The translations under genes and the position numbers were made by a program. The notes under the pieces were generated by a model. The model was given only the letters and a program-made list of their open reading frames with translations, was not told where the DNA came from and searched no databases. A stretch of DNA of 22,553 nt, taken from the NCBI GenBank assembly GCA_030592825.1, contig JAUVIG010000007.1, positions 1 through 22,553 of the forward strand, given 5' to 3'. Source of the stretch: Chlorobiota bacterium (GTDB taxonomy: Bacteria > Bacteroidota > Bacteroidia > Bacteroidales > JAADGE01). Shown here piece by piece: positions 15,129 through 22,553 of the stretch. The first letter of the stretch is position 1. Each line of letters begins with the position of its first letter.

Positions 15129-15212
15129 GCCCGGATGGCGGAATTGGCAGACGCGCATGATTCAGGTTCATGTGTCCTTTTGGACATGCAGGTTCGACCC
15201 CTGTTCCGGGCA
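15129..15212 (+). tRNA. tRNA-Leu (anticodon CAG)
   Basis: The acceptor stem GCCCGGA pairs with TCCGGGC, followed by discriminator A at 15212. The D-arm contains GGCGGAATTGGCAGACGC. The anticodon stem CATGA/TCATG encloses the loop TTCAGGT with anticodon CAG. A long variable arm around TGTCCTTTTGGACA marks a class II tRNA. The T-arm is GCAGG-TTCGACC-CCTGT. No CCA is encoded. No separate promoter was recognised in the 10 bases after the chaperone gene, so transcription may come from within or through the TAC operon. Confidence 0.97.
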
Positions 15213-15275
15213 CAAAAAAGAAAAAATATTATCAAGTTGTCTCTTCTTTTATTATATAGATATTACTTTCAATTT

Positions 15276-16187
15276 TTACTTCCTCACAAGTTCATAAGCC
15301 GAAACTGTATTATGAAAAAAGGTCGGAACCAATATTAAATCTTTTTCCGGACAATACTCAATATCAGCAGCTTGTATGGTGTCTTTTGCAGTATCCAAAA
15401 TTAACTTAATATCTTTTCCGGGGCTTGATAAATAAATGTGTCCGCTCCAATCTGAAAAGATATATTGATCATTACCTACTGATTCCAAACCGTCAATTCC
15501 GCCAGTGCTGTCAATAAATGTGTTTATTTCTTTTGTTTCAATATTTACTGAAAGAATTCTCATATAAGTTCCGACTAATAAAACATCATTGTCAACAAAT
15601 AATCCGTTAGGCTTAACAAATTGTTCCGATTGCAGCCATAAATCAAAATTATCATTCTTTAATCGAAAAATCCTGTCGCTTGCCATATCCGAAACATAAA
15701 CATTTCCGTTTTTGTCAATATCTATATCATTCAAAAATTCAGCATCTTCAATCGGATAATCATTTAAAATTTTTCCGGTTTCTATTGAAATTTCAATAAG
15801 TCTGTTGATATCAGTTACGTACAATTTACCGTTAAAAATTCCCATACCCTTTGGAGCATTTAAACCAGTTACCCATTCTAATTCTACGATCTCTCCGTTA
15901 AGAGAAACTTTGGAAATAAAACCGTTTCCGTCTTTTTCAGTTGGATTTCCGTTGATATTTGCTATATAAAAAATTTTATTATCCATATCATATTTAACTG
16001 ATTCAGGAGTTCTAAGTTCCGGCGGAGTTTCCCGGTTAAAAGCAATTGTATCAACATACTTAATCGCTTCAATTATTACGGTATCATCTTCATGGTCTTT
16101 CTGACCGTCTGATTCATTACATGCTCCTAAACACATTGCAGAAATCAACAGAATACCAAAAATTGTTTTAATCTGATTTTGTTTCAT
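15276..16187 (-). CDS. Lipoprotein with SMP-30/NHL-like six-bladed beta-propeller
   Basis: The 303-residue precursor has a lipobox LGAC with the lipidated cysteine at 23. An acidic segment follows (NESDGQKDHEDD) that resembles the signals which send Bacteroidota lipoproteins to the cell surface. The rest is made of repeated propeller strands such as KGMGIFNGKLYVTDI, IDKNGNVYVSDMASDRIFRL and KPNGLFVDNDVLLVGTY, typical of NHL/SMP-30/gluconolactonase-like proteins. I see no certain set of metal-binding residues, so enzymatic activity is doubtful and a binding function is equally possible. The gene converges with the tRNA and TAC operon and lies after the PKD protein gene, from which a terminator separates it. 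Confidence 0.8.
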   Translation of the reverse strand: MKQNQIKTIFGILLISAMCLGACNESDGQKDHEDDTVIIEAIKYVDTIAFNRETPPELRTPESVKYDMDNKIFYIANINGNPTEKDGNGFISKVSLNGEIVELEWVTGLNAPKGMGIFNGKLYVTDINRLIEISIETGKILNDYPIEDAEFLNDIDIDKNGNVYVSDMASDRIFRLKNDNFDLWLQSEQFVKPNGLFVDNDVLLVGTYMRILSVNIETKEINTFIDSTGGIDGLESVGNDQYIFSDWSGHIYLSSPGKDIKLILDTAKDTIQAADIEYCPEKDLILVPTFFHNTVSAYELVRK

Positions 16188-16218
16188 GTTTTTATTTTTA
16201 ATGTTTCCGTAAAATTAT

Positions 16219-16255
16219 AAAAAAAATCCGAAGAATAATCTTCGGATTTTTTTTT
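16219..16255. terminator. Intrinsic terminator, symmetrical
   Basis: ATCCGAAGA (16226-16234) pairs perfectly with TCTTCGGAT (16239-16247) around a four-base loop. It is flanked by an A-run on the left and a T-run on the right, so it can work on either strand. It lies 18 bases beyond the stop of the minus-strand PKD protein gene, which it should terminate. Confidence 0.85.
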
Positions 16256-16272
16256 AACAAATTACTTATTAA

Positions 16273-18009
16273 CTACTTTATGAACTTCAGTGTTGTAATT
16301 TTTCCGTCTGCAAAAATTCTTGCAAAATAAATACCCGACGGTAAATTTGAAGTATTCATTTCTAATTTTCTTGTATTCTCCGTACTTACTCGTTTTATGG
16401 TTTTTCCGGAGATGTTCATAATACTGATCTGTGCTTCTTTAATTTGTCCGTTAAAATCAATATTTAAAATATCATTAACCGGATTAGGATAAATTGAATA
16501 ATTGTTTTGATTTAATTCAACTTCATTTACTCCGGTAATTCCTCCGTGAACAGCATAACCTCTTCTTATGATTCCCGAATAAATTTCGTCTTTTCCTTTA
16601 TCACCATTTTGAAACAATTCTATTTCCATCATAAATTCACTGCTGCAAGAATCAGAACCTGATACAAGAGATACCATATATATTCCTGTTTCGGGATAAA
16701 CATGATAAGGATGTTGTTCGTAACTTGTTTCTCCGTCACCAAAATTCCAATTCCAAAAATCAGGTTCAGGTATTGATAAATCGTGGAACTGTACAGCTAA
16801 TGTCATTTGATCAAATTCCGGAAAGAAAAATGCTTGACAATCTCCTTGTGTATTTCCCCAATCTTCCATATAAACAACTTCTTGGAAAGTACTCGTACAG
16901 CTGTCAGTATAGATTGTTAAACTAACAAGATATTCTCCTTCTTCCGCATAAGTATGAGTCGGATTTTGCTCGGCACTTCCTTCTCCGTCACCAAATTCCC
17001 ATTGCCATGCCAATATTTCATATCCTTGTCCGTTTCCGTTTCCGCTTCCTGCCCATGATAAATCAACAAAATGTGCAGTTAAGAAATTTACATAATCATA
17101 TTCTGTATAGAACAATGCTTGACATTCTACGGGATACCACGGATCATCATCTACCCAAATATAGTTTTCAGTTGTACTTGAACAAACATCATATGACTCA
17201 ATTGTTAATGTAACAACATATTGTCCTGCTTCACTGTATGTATGTATGGGGTTTTGTTCAGAACTTGTCGTACCGTCACCGAAATCCCAAGCCCAAGATG
17301 TAATACCTAACTCAGCATAAGATTCATCATAAAAATAAAACGTATAAGAATCTCCCTGATCTATCATGTAATAAAAATCAGCAAAACAATCATTAACATT
17401 TGTTGTATCATCCCATACATATACAATATCCTCATAGTACATTTCACCGCATACATCATTATAAGCAGTAAGTTGAACCAAATATTCACCTTCATTATAT
17501 AAATGTTCAGGATACTGCTCATTACTGCCTGTTCCGTCTCCGAATTGCCAACTGAAAGTTGTGCCCTGAATTGAATCTTCAAGCACAGGATTGAAATAAA
17601 CTAAAAAAGGATTTTCCGGTTCAGTATAATAATAGAAGTATAAATCACATTCAGGAACGTTATCTGAACATAATACAAAATTTACTTCTTCTTCTCCTCC
17701 ACCGGTTACAGTTACATATTCAGTATAATACTCATTACATACATATGCATAAGTCTCAACAATTACAAATGACTGTTGCTCTTCTAAATTAAGATTTACT
17801 AAATAGTCTCCGTTTTCGTCCGTAATTGCTGCTCCGGCAACAGCACCACCGGGATCGTTACTTGTTCTGAAAAGTATTTCTTGTTGCGCAACGGGATTTC
17901 CGTCATCATCCGTAACATTACCGAAAATGATAAAGTCAAAAGCATAACTGCCGAAACTCATCAGCATTATACTTATTAAAAAAATAGAATTGAGAATGTA
18001 CTTTTTCAT
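16273..18009 (-). CDS. Secreted multi-PKD protein with T9SS type A sorting domain
   Basis: The 578-residue precursor has a signal peptide (1-23). A carboxypeptidase-regulatory-like domain follows at about 25-112, starting IIFGNVTDDDGNPVA. Four PKD domains come next, each recognised by W-x-[FW]-x-FGDG and a following H-x-Y...G.Y.V.L pattern (about 125-200, 207-290, 297-385 and 390-470). A C-terminal type A T9SS module (about 505-578) contains YPNPVNDILNIDF, IMNISGKTI and SGIYFARIFADGKITTLKFIK. The protein would be exported through T9SS to the surface or medium. PKD domains bind polysaccharide or protein or act as spacers. No catalytic domain is present, so an adhesin-like role is possible but unproven. 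Confidence 0.9.
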   Translation of the reverse strand: MKKYILNSIFLISIMLMSFGSYAFDFIIFGNVTDDDGNPVAQQEILFRTSNDPGGAVAGAAITDENGDYLVNLNLEEQQSFVIVETYAYVCNEYYTEYVTVTGGGEEEVNFVLCSDNVPECDLYFYYYTEPENPFLVYFNPVLEDSIQGTTFSWQFGDGTGSNEQYPEHLYNEGEYLVQLTAYNDVCGEMYYEDIVYVWDDTTNVNDCFADFYYMIDQGDSYTFYFYDESYAELGITSWAWDFGDGTTSSEQNPIHTYSEAGQYVVTLTIESYDVCSSTTENYIWVDDDPWYPVECQALFYTEYDYVNFLTAHFVDLSWAGSGNGNGQGYEILAWQWEFGDGEGSAEQNPTHTYAEEGEYLVSLTIYTDSCTSTFQEVVYMEDWGNTQGDCQAFFFPEFDQMTLAVQFHDLSIPEPDFWNWNFGDGETSYEQHPYHVYPETGIYMVSLVSGSDSCSSEFMMEIELFQNGDKGKDEIYSGIIRRGYAVHGGITGVNEVELNQNNYSIYPNPVNDILNIDFNGQIKEAQISIMNISGKTIKRVSTENTRKLEMNTSNLPSGIYFARIFADGKITTLKFIK

Positions 18010-18046
18010 GATTTAAAATTTAAATTAATAATTATTGTTTACAGTT

Positions 18047-18054
18047 CAAAATTA
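18047..18054 (-). promoter_or_regulatory. Candidate -7 element of the PKD protein gene
   Basis: On the minus strand TAATTTTG fits TAnnTTTG about 38 bases before the start codon at 18009. The nearest TTTG upstream is 27 bases away, longer than usual. Apart from this and the terminator at 18262-18294, I see nothing in the 356-base gap 18010-18365. Confidence 0.3.
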
Positions 18055-18261
18055 TGACATAATTATCGGTAAAACCATAAGCAAATAACGGTATCTTATA
18101 CGTAAAATGCGTAATATAAAAACTGTTAATTTGCATATATCTGCTTTAAACCGCAGTTTATTTTTATAAAGGAGTAAGTTTAACAGCCTTTACGACCACA
18201 AGGCTTATGTCCACGTTAATTTATATAATAGTCTTATGTAACTGGGAAAGAGGGGCTTAAA

Positions 18262-18294
18262 ATAAAGCTGTCCGAAAAAACCGGACAGCTTTAT
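18262..18294. terminator. Strong hairpin terminator after the beta-helix protein gene
   Basis: ATAAAGCTGTCCG (18262-18274) and CGGACAGCTTTAT (18282-18294) form a perfect 13-bp stem with a seven-base loop. On the minus strand the stem ends in TTTAT followed by TTTAA, about 70 bases beyond the stop at 18366. Confidence 0.75.
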
Positions 18295-18365
18295 TAATGT
18301 CCAAAACTTAACTAAGTTTGAAAAAAAATCTTACTTCATCAGTATTTATCTTGTGAAGTGTGAAA

Positions 18366-20258
18366 CTACTTTATCAGGATCATTTTCTTTAAACCGGTAT
18401 ATTTTTCAGCCTGTTTCATTTGATAAAAATAAATTCCCGAACAAACATTGTTACCTGAATTATCCTTCCCGTCCCACACAACAGAATGCTTACCTGCCGG
18501 TTGATTATTATTTATCAAGCTACGTATTTTTTGTCCTGATATATTGAAAATTACTAATTCCGTTTTACCGGAATTTACAAGGCAATATGTTATTCGTGTC
18601 TTATTGTAAAATGGATTGGGATAATTTCCAATTAATTGTAATGCTGTCGGCATGATGTCTTCATCTATAGAAACATATTCAAGAACATGAATATAGTTTT
18701 CTTTTGTAACGGCATCTTCATTATACGCGTTTGACGAAGTTAATGTAACAGTATAATATCCCTCTTCATTATATGTCCATACCGGATTCTGATCATATGA
18801 ATCAATAATACCATCATTGTCAAAATCCCATTCCCATTCGGTTGGATAACCTGAAGTAAGGTCTGTGAATTCAACAGTAAAGGGAGCCGTACCTTCCGTG
18901 TAAAAAGCTGTAAAATCTGTTGAGATCAATGTTGTGAATTCATAAGCACCCATTTCAATTCTTCCCTCGAAGACACGCGGATTTCCGGCAAAATCAAATT
19001 CAGGAAGATTAAGTCCTGTTGTATCCGGTATGCCGGCATTTATACAGGGAGAATCTTCAAGTAATGAATACAGATGTTCTCCGGTAGAAGCAAACAAAGG
19101 ATCTTCATTAATGTTACCTTCTAACCAATTCACTGTTCCCCCATTCTGCATAACAACTCCTGCTTCTCCACCTTGAAGATCAGTATATGATATTGTAACT
19201 TCATTTGGACCGGAAGTAGGATCAAGTTCAATTTCATGGGGGGTATTATTCCACATTATACAATTTATAAAAGTAGGACGAGCAATAACTCCATATAACG
19301 CCACTTGTACCCAACACGCTCCACCTCCTATCTCACAAGAGTTTTCGCTAATCGTAACATTTGTAAATATCGGATCGCAACTGCTAACTATAATACCTGC
19401 TCCAACATCACCACAAGAATTGCCTGTTATTACCGAATTATTTACTCTGATGTTATCACCATCATCTGCATATATAGCTAATCCTCCACCCCAACCGGTA
19501 GCATAATTATCAGATATTATTATATTGTCCACAATCAAAGAAACCGGATCCGTTATATAAAATCCGCCACCCCCTGTGCCGGCAGAATTACCTGATATTT
19601 GTGAATTTTCTATAATAAAAAGAGGAGAATAAATAGTCGCAATACCACCACCTTCATACAATGCAGAATTATTTAACACCTTAATATTTGTTAAGAATAC
19701 TTCAGATTCTAATATTGCTATTCCACCGCCAATTAATCCAAGATTATTCTTAATAATAACATCCTCTATTGTTGCATTGGAAAATTCATGTATATGAATA
19801 CCACCACCCCATGTGTCTGATGTATTATTTGATACAATTAAGTTCCTTAAAATTATATCCGAACTATAACAGCAAATACCTCCTCCTCCGGTATTACCTG
19901 CGACTTCATAACAATGGCCGTTTGTAATAGTAAATCCGCACAGAACCGTAGCTGTACCTGTTACATTTTCAATAATCACGACTTTTGCCATATTGTTACC
20001 GTCAATTACTGTTTCCGAAATATAGGTCGGATTGCCGGTTGTTAGAAATAACGAACCTATTACAATGCTTTTACCATTGTAATTAATGTTTTCTACATAG
20101 GTTCCGGGATACACGAGAACCGTATCACCATTCACTGCGGCATTGATGCCTTGTTGAATTGTCGGCTGATCTGCCGGCACATTGATAACTTCTGCAAATG
20201 CATAGCTGCATAAAAACAGAAGTAATAAAACTGTTGTAAATAATTTCAATTTTTTCAT
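18366..20258 (-). CDS. Secreted right-handed beta-helix protein with PKD domain and T9SS sorting domain
   Basis: The 630-residue precursor has a signal peptide (1-22). The N-terminal cap IQQGINAAVNGDTVLVYPGTY is typical of parallel beta-helix proteins. Repeated rungs follow to about 370, with I..S.I..N.A...GGGI/GGG patterns such as IHEFSNATIEDVIIKNNLG and IISDNYATGWGGGLAIY. A DPLF..ED..LL.DSPCINAG segment ends the helix (about 375-410). One PKD domain covers about 438-515 (WEWDFDNDG), and a C-terminal type A sorting module with a FlgD-like Ig fold contains NYPNPF, VWDGKDNSGN and SGIYFYQM. This arrangement is frequent in environmental Bacteroidota. The helix could bind or cleave polysaccharide, but no catalytic residues of a known lyase family are recognised. 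Confidence 0.9.
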   Translation of the reverse strand: MKKLKLFTTVLLLLFLCSYAFAEVINVPADQPTIQQGINAAVNGDTVLVYPGTYVENINYNGKSIVIGSLFLTTGNPTYISETVIDGNNMAKVVIIENVTGTATVLCGFTITNGHCYEVAGNTGGGGICCYSSDIILRNLIVSNNTSDTWGGGIHIHEFSNATIEDVIIKNNLGLIGGGIAILESEVFLTNIKVLNNSALYEGGGIATIYSPLFIIENSQISGNSAGTGGGGFYITDPVSLIVDNIIISDNYATGWGGGLAIYADDGDNIRVNNSVITGNSCGDVGAGIIVSSCDPIFTNVTISENSCEIGGGACWVQVALYGVIARPTFINCIMWNNTPHEIELDPTSGPNEVTISYTDLQGGEAGVVMQNGGTVNWLEGNINEDPLFASTGEHLYSLLEDSPCINAGIPDTTGLNLPEFDFAGNPRVFEGRIEMGAYEFTTLISTDFTAFYTEGTAPFTVEFTDLTSGYPTEWEWDFDNDGIIDSYDQNPVWTYNEEGYYTVTLTSSNAYNEDAVTKENYIHVLEYVSIDEDIMPTALQLIGNYPNPFYNKTRITYCLVNSGKTELVIFNISGQKIRSLINNNQPAGKHSVVWDGKDNSGNNVCSGIYFYQMKQAEKYTGLKKMILIK

Positions 20259-20360
20259 AATTTTAAATTTTTAATAAATATTTACTGTAATGTCTAATTA
20301 CATCTATTTTGTGTTTTATTTTACAATTTTATGCATTTTAATAATATAGGCGAAATTTGT

Positions 20361-20388
20361 GTTGTCCATATATATCTATATGGACAAC
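20361..20388. promoter_or_regulatory. Perfect 12-bp palindrome upstream of the beta-helix gene
   Basis: GTTGTCCATATA, four bases (TATC), then TATATGGACAAC form a perfect inverted repeat about 103 bases before the start codon at 20258. The minus-strand side has no T-run after the hairpin, so it is a poor terminator for the upstream regulator gene. An operator for a dimeric regulator or a leader hairpin fits better. The assignment is an inference. Confidence 0.45.
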
Positions 20389-20419
20389 TTAAAAAAAATA
20401 AAAACAGGGAGAAGCTGAA

Positions 20420-20548
20420 TTAATCTGCATTATTCATAAAAATTTTGTTGTACTTTTCGTTGCAAACCTTTCGCAGTATTAATATACAGCTTCAAGGTTT
20501 GACGCCTCAATTACGACAAAATTTTAATATGTGCATAATGCAGGTTAA
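20420..20548. repeat. MITE-like imperfect long hairpin element
   Basis: The 129-bp unit starts TTAATCTGCATTAT and ends ATAATGCAGGTTAA, 13 of 14 bases being complementary. The similarity continues inward over most of the arms: AAAATTTTGT (20440-20449) is mirrored by ACAAAATTTT (20516-20525), and AAACCTT by AAGGTTT. The whole RNA or single strand could fold into a long imperfect hairpin. There is no coding capacity. This looks like a degenerate non-autonomous element or folded repeat unrelated in sequence to the one at 2308. No clear target duplication could be fixed. Confidence 0.55.
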
Positions 20549-20644
20549 AAGGATAAAGTCAATTTTCCTGACCCAATAATAGATTATCAATTGTTACAGC
20601 TTTTATAAAGGAAAATGATAATGACACTTATTTTTAATAAAGAA

Positions 20645-20659
20645 TTTCGGAGTGGTCTC
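20645..20659. repeat. Lone copy of the 2308-2434 element's terminal repeat
   Basis: TTTCGGAGTGGTCTC is identical to 15 of the 16 bases of the right end at 2419-2434. No partner end is found in the surrounding gap. It lies 18 bases beyond the stop of the TPR-AraC gene. It is probably a remnant or solo end of the same element family. Confidence 0.6.
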
Positions 20660-20677
20660 ATCATTATTTGATATAAA

Positions 20678-22390
20678 TTATTTAGGAACAGTACCGTATG
20701 GTGATTCGTTTTTTATATAATTTAAATAAAATGATGGAGTTACACCAACATTTTTTTTAAAAGCATTGTTAAAAGCAGTTTTCGATTTAAAACCTACCAT
20801 TTCTGCAATAGATTCAATTGTATATTTCAAACCTTGCGAGGCAGATAATATTTTTTTTGCTTCTTTTATTCTGTATTCGTTCAGGAAATTACTGAAATTT
20901 CGATCAAACAGCTCATTAATCACTTGTGATATATAACTTCTGCTAATATCTATATCTTTTGCAAGAGTATTTATTGAATAATCAATGTTGAGGTAATTCT
21001 TGTTGTTATTCATATAAATTTCAATTGAATTTTTTAAACTCTGTTTTTGTTCTTCGGTTAGTGTAGAAGCTGCATATTTTGTAAGCGGTTTTTCATTGTC
21101 TTCCCCGGCATTTTTTTCATATCTGTTAATTATTGCTTCTAATTTAGTATTGGCTTCAAACAGATTCTTTTCCGATGCATCAATTTCAAGATTTTTTTTG
21201 ACAAGATTTCTGTTGGCAAAAAGCAGATTGCGTTTTTGAACAACAAGAATAATAATAAAAATAACCACAAGAGCAAAAGCTGTTATAAATATTAACAACC
21301 AATATGTGCGGGATTGCAATTGTGTTTTTTTAAGTTTATTTTCAATATTGAGCATTTCTATATGCTGCTCTTTTTTTTCAGTTTCATATTTTGTTTGCAT
21401 ATCGGCTATCAAACGGCTGCTTCTCTCGTTATAAATTGTTTCGGTAATTTCAAAATACAAATCGTTGTATTTTTGCAAATTATTATAATCAGCTTTTAAT
21501 GATGATAATATTATATAAAGAAAATAATTATTTTGTATTAATCTTTTTGCATCAATTTCTTTTGATATTTTATACGAGCGTTCAAGGTATTTTTCGGCAT
21601 TTGCTAAATCTTTTTTCTTAAGGTACAAATTGGCAATATTATATGTGCTAAAGGCAATTCCCCTTTTTAAATTGTTTTTTTCTCTGATTTGTAAGGATTT
21701 ATTTAGATAATACAATGCAGTATCATATTGCTGCATTTGAAAATGAATAAAACCGATATTATGAATTGCTGATGAAACAGCTATGGGATTATTAGTATCT
21801 TTCAATAACATGAATGCTTTTTGATAATTTTCCAACGCTTTATCGTAATTGTCCATTTTCTCATATATTGTACCAATATTGTTCAATGAAACTGTAATTC
21901 TTTCTTTGTCGTCAATTTTTTTGTTTATTTCATACGATTTTAAATAGTATTCCAATGCCTTTTCGTAATTGTTAAGTTCGGAATATGTAATCCCAAGGCC
22001 GTTCAAAACTTTTGAAATACCAATTTTATTATCTGTTTTTTCAAATTTTTTTAAAGATTTCAAAAGATAATCCAAAGCTTTATCATAATTGCCTGTTAAA
22101 GAATAAACCTTCCCGATTCTTTGCAAAGCATAAGCATAAGTGATTTCATCTTTTTGTTTAACAGATATTTCCAATGATTCTTTATAATATGGAACAGCCT
22201 TTTGATAAAACCCTGTAATTAGAAAATTATCACCGATTTCTCTTAATAATTTTGCTTTTTCAATACCTGATGATTTTTCAAGAAGTATTTTTAAATTATC
22301 AATTGCGGAAGAATTTTGAGAAATACAATAATTGACTATAAAAAACGATGATATTATTGCAAATAATGTAATGATTTTATTAATTTTCAT
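20678..22390 (-). CDS. TPR sensor with transmembrane segment and AraC-type DNA-binding domain
   Basis: The 570-residue protein has an N-terminal signal-like helix (1-24). Seven or so TPRs follow at about 35-310 (for example YEKALEYYLKSYEINKKI). A stretch ADMQTKYETEKKEQ leads to a membrane helix at about 360-383, and a coiled coil runs to about 425. The C-terminal AraC/HTH_18 domain (about 467-566) contains LAKDIDISRSYISQVINELF and the second HTH IESIAEMVGFKSKTAFNNAFKKNVGVTP. This is a one-protein sensor and transcription regulator of a type common in Bacteroidota: a periplasmic or membrane-bound TPR part and a cytosolic DNA-binding output. It resembles the TPR-SpoIIE protein at 118-2268 up to the membrane helix. 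The targets are unknown; the neighbouring secreted beta-helix protein is one possibility. Confidence 0.9.
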   Translation of the reverse strand: MKINKIITLFAIISSFFIVNYCISQNSSAIDNLKILLEKSSGIEKAKLLREIGDNFLITGFYQKAVPYYKESLEISVKQKDEITYAYALQRIGKVYSLTGNYDKALDYLLKSLKKFEKTDNKIGISKVLNGLGITYSELNNYEKALEYYLKSYEINKKIDDKERITVSLNNIGTIYEKMDNYDKALENYQKAFMLLKDTNNPIAVSSAIHNIGFIHFQMQQYDTALYYLNKSLQIREKNNLKRGIAFSTYNIANLYLKKKDLANAEKYLERSYKISKEIDAKRLIQNNYFLYIILSSLKADYNNLQKYNDLYFEITETIYNERSSRLIADMQTKYETEKKEQHIEMLNIENKLKKTQLQSRTYWLLIFITAFALVVIFIIILVVQKRNLLFANRNLVKKNLEIDASEKNLFEANTKLEAIINRYEKNAGEDNEKPLTKYAASTLTEEQKQSLKNSIEIYMNNNKNYLNIDYSINTLAKDIDISRSYISQVINELFDRNFSNFLNEYRIKEAKKILSASQGLKYTIESIAEMVGFKSKTAFNNAFKKNVGVTPSFYLNYIKNESPYGTVPK

Positions 22391-22553
22391 ACAATAAAAA
22401 TAATTATTTTATTATTAACTTAATTTTCGCACATAAGTATTTTAATTGCTGATATTTTGAAATATTTTTTATATAATATCAAGAATTCTTCTGAAAAATC
22501 TTTCCCTTTTGTGCTTATGCACATCCGTCAGCTGAAGGAAGTTCTGATAAGTT

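Noticed and set aside
15033..15338. Plus-strand open frame of 101 residues overlapping the chaperone end
   Set aside because: It runs straight through the tRNA-Leu gene, in a different frame from the SecB-like gene, and has no recognisable features.
15276..16187. Gluconolactonase or regucalcin activity for the propeller lipoprotein
   Set aside because: The propeller pattern fits but the metal-binding residues cannot be placed with confidence, so only the fold-level call is kept.
17364..17582. Minus-strand 72-residue frame inside the PKD protein gene
   Set aside because: Same strand but a different frame within a gene whose four PKD motifs are intact across this region.
1..22553. CRISPR array, rRNA genes, phage structural genes or a full insertion sequence
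   Set aside because: No regularly spaced repeats, no rRNA-like conserved stretches, and no transposase or phage proteins among the translated genes. Only non-autonomous element-like repeats are visible.

Overview
The window is AT-rich DNA from a member of the Bacteroidota. Four things support this. Three secreted proteins end in type IX secretion (T9SS) type A sorting domains. Several genes have promoters of the TTTG / TAnnTTTG type rather than sigma70-like ones, and there are almost no Shine-Dalgarno sequences. FeoA and FeoB are fused. TPR-based membrane sensors are prominent. Species cannot be named from the sequence.

Left part (1-7,200): the first codons of an unidentified gene at the edge; a TPR-transmembrane-SpoIIE phosphatase; a short MITE-like element with terminal inverted repeats and an apparent 6-bp target duplication; a ferrous iron uptake operon (FeoAB fusion plus a small Cys-rich membrane partner); a divergent unknown cytosolic protein with an aspartate-rich tail; and a small T9SS cargo protein.

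Middle (7,275-13,661): a tightly spaced minus-strand operon in the order SiaB-like GHKL kinase, MurB, DUF721/DciA-like protein, and O-antigen ligase/polymerase with TPRs. It joins a regulatory switch protein to cell-wall and surface-polysaccharide functions. A divergent gene encodes a complete secreted dipeptidyl peptidase IV.

The most interesting locus is 13,820-15,118. Three overlapping plus-strand genes encode a RelE/HigB-like toxin, an HTH antitoxin with a C-terminal extension, and a SecB-like chaperone. This is the layout of a toxin-antitoxin-chaperone (TAC) system. A palindrome lies inside its promoter, and the operon ends 10 bases before a tRNA-Leu(CAG).

Right part (15,276-22,390): an NHL/SMP-30-like lipoprotein, a four-PKD T9SS protein, a right-handed beta-helix T9SS protein, and a TPR-transmembrane-AraC regulator. 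The last resembles the SpoIIE protein at the left end in everything except its output domain. The 419-base gap at 20,259-20,677 holds a perfect 12-bp palindrome, a second MITE-like hairpin element, and a lone copy of the terminal repeat from the first MITE.
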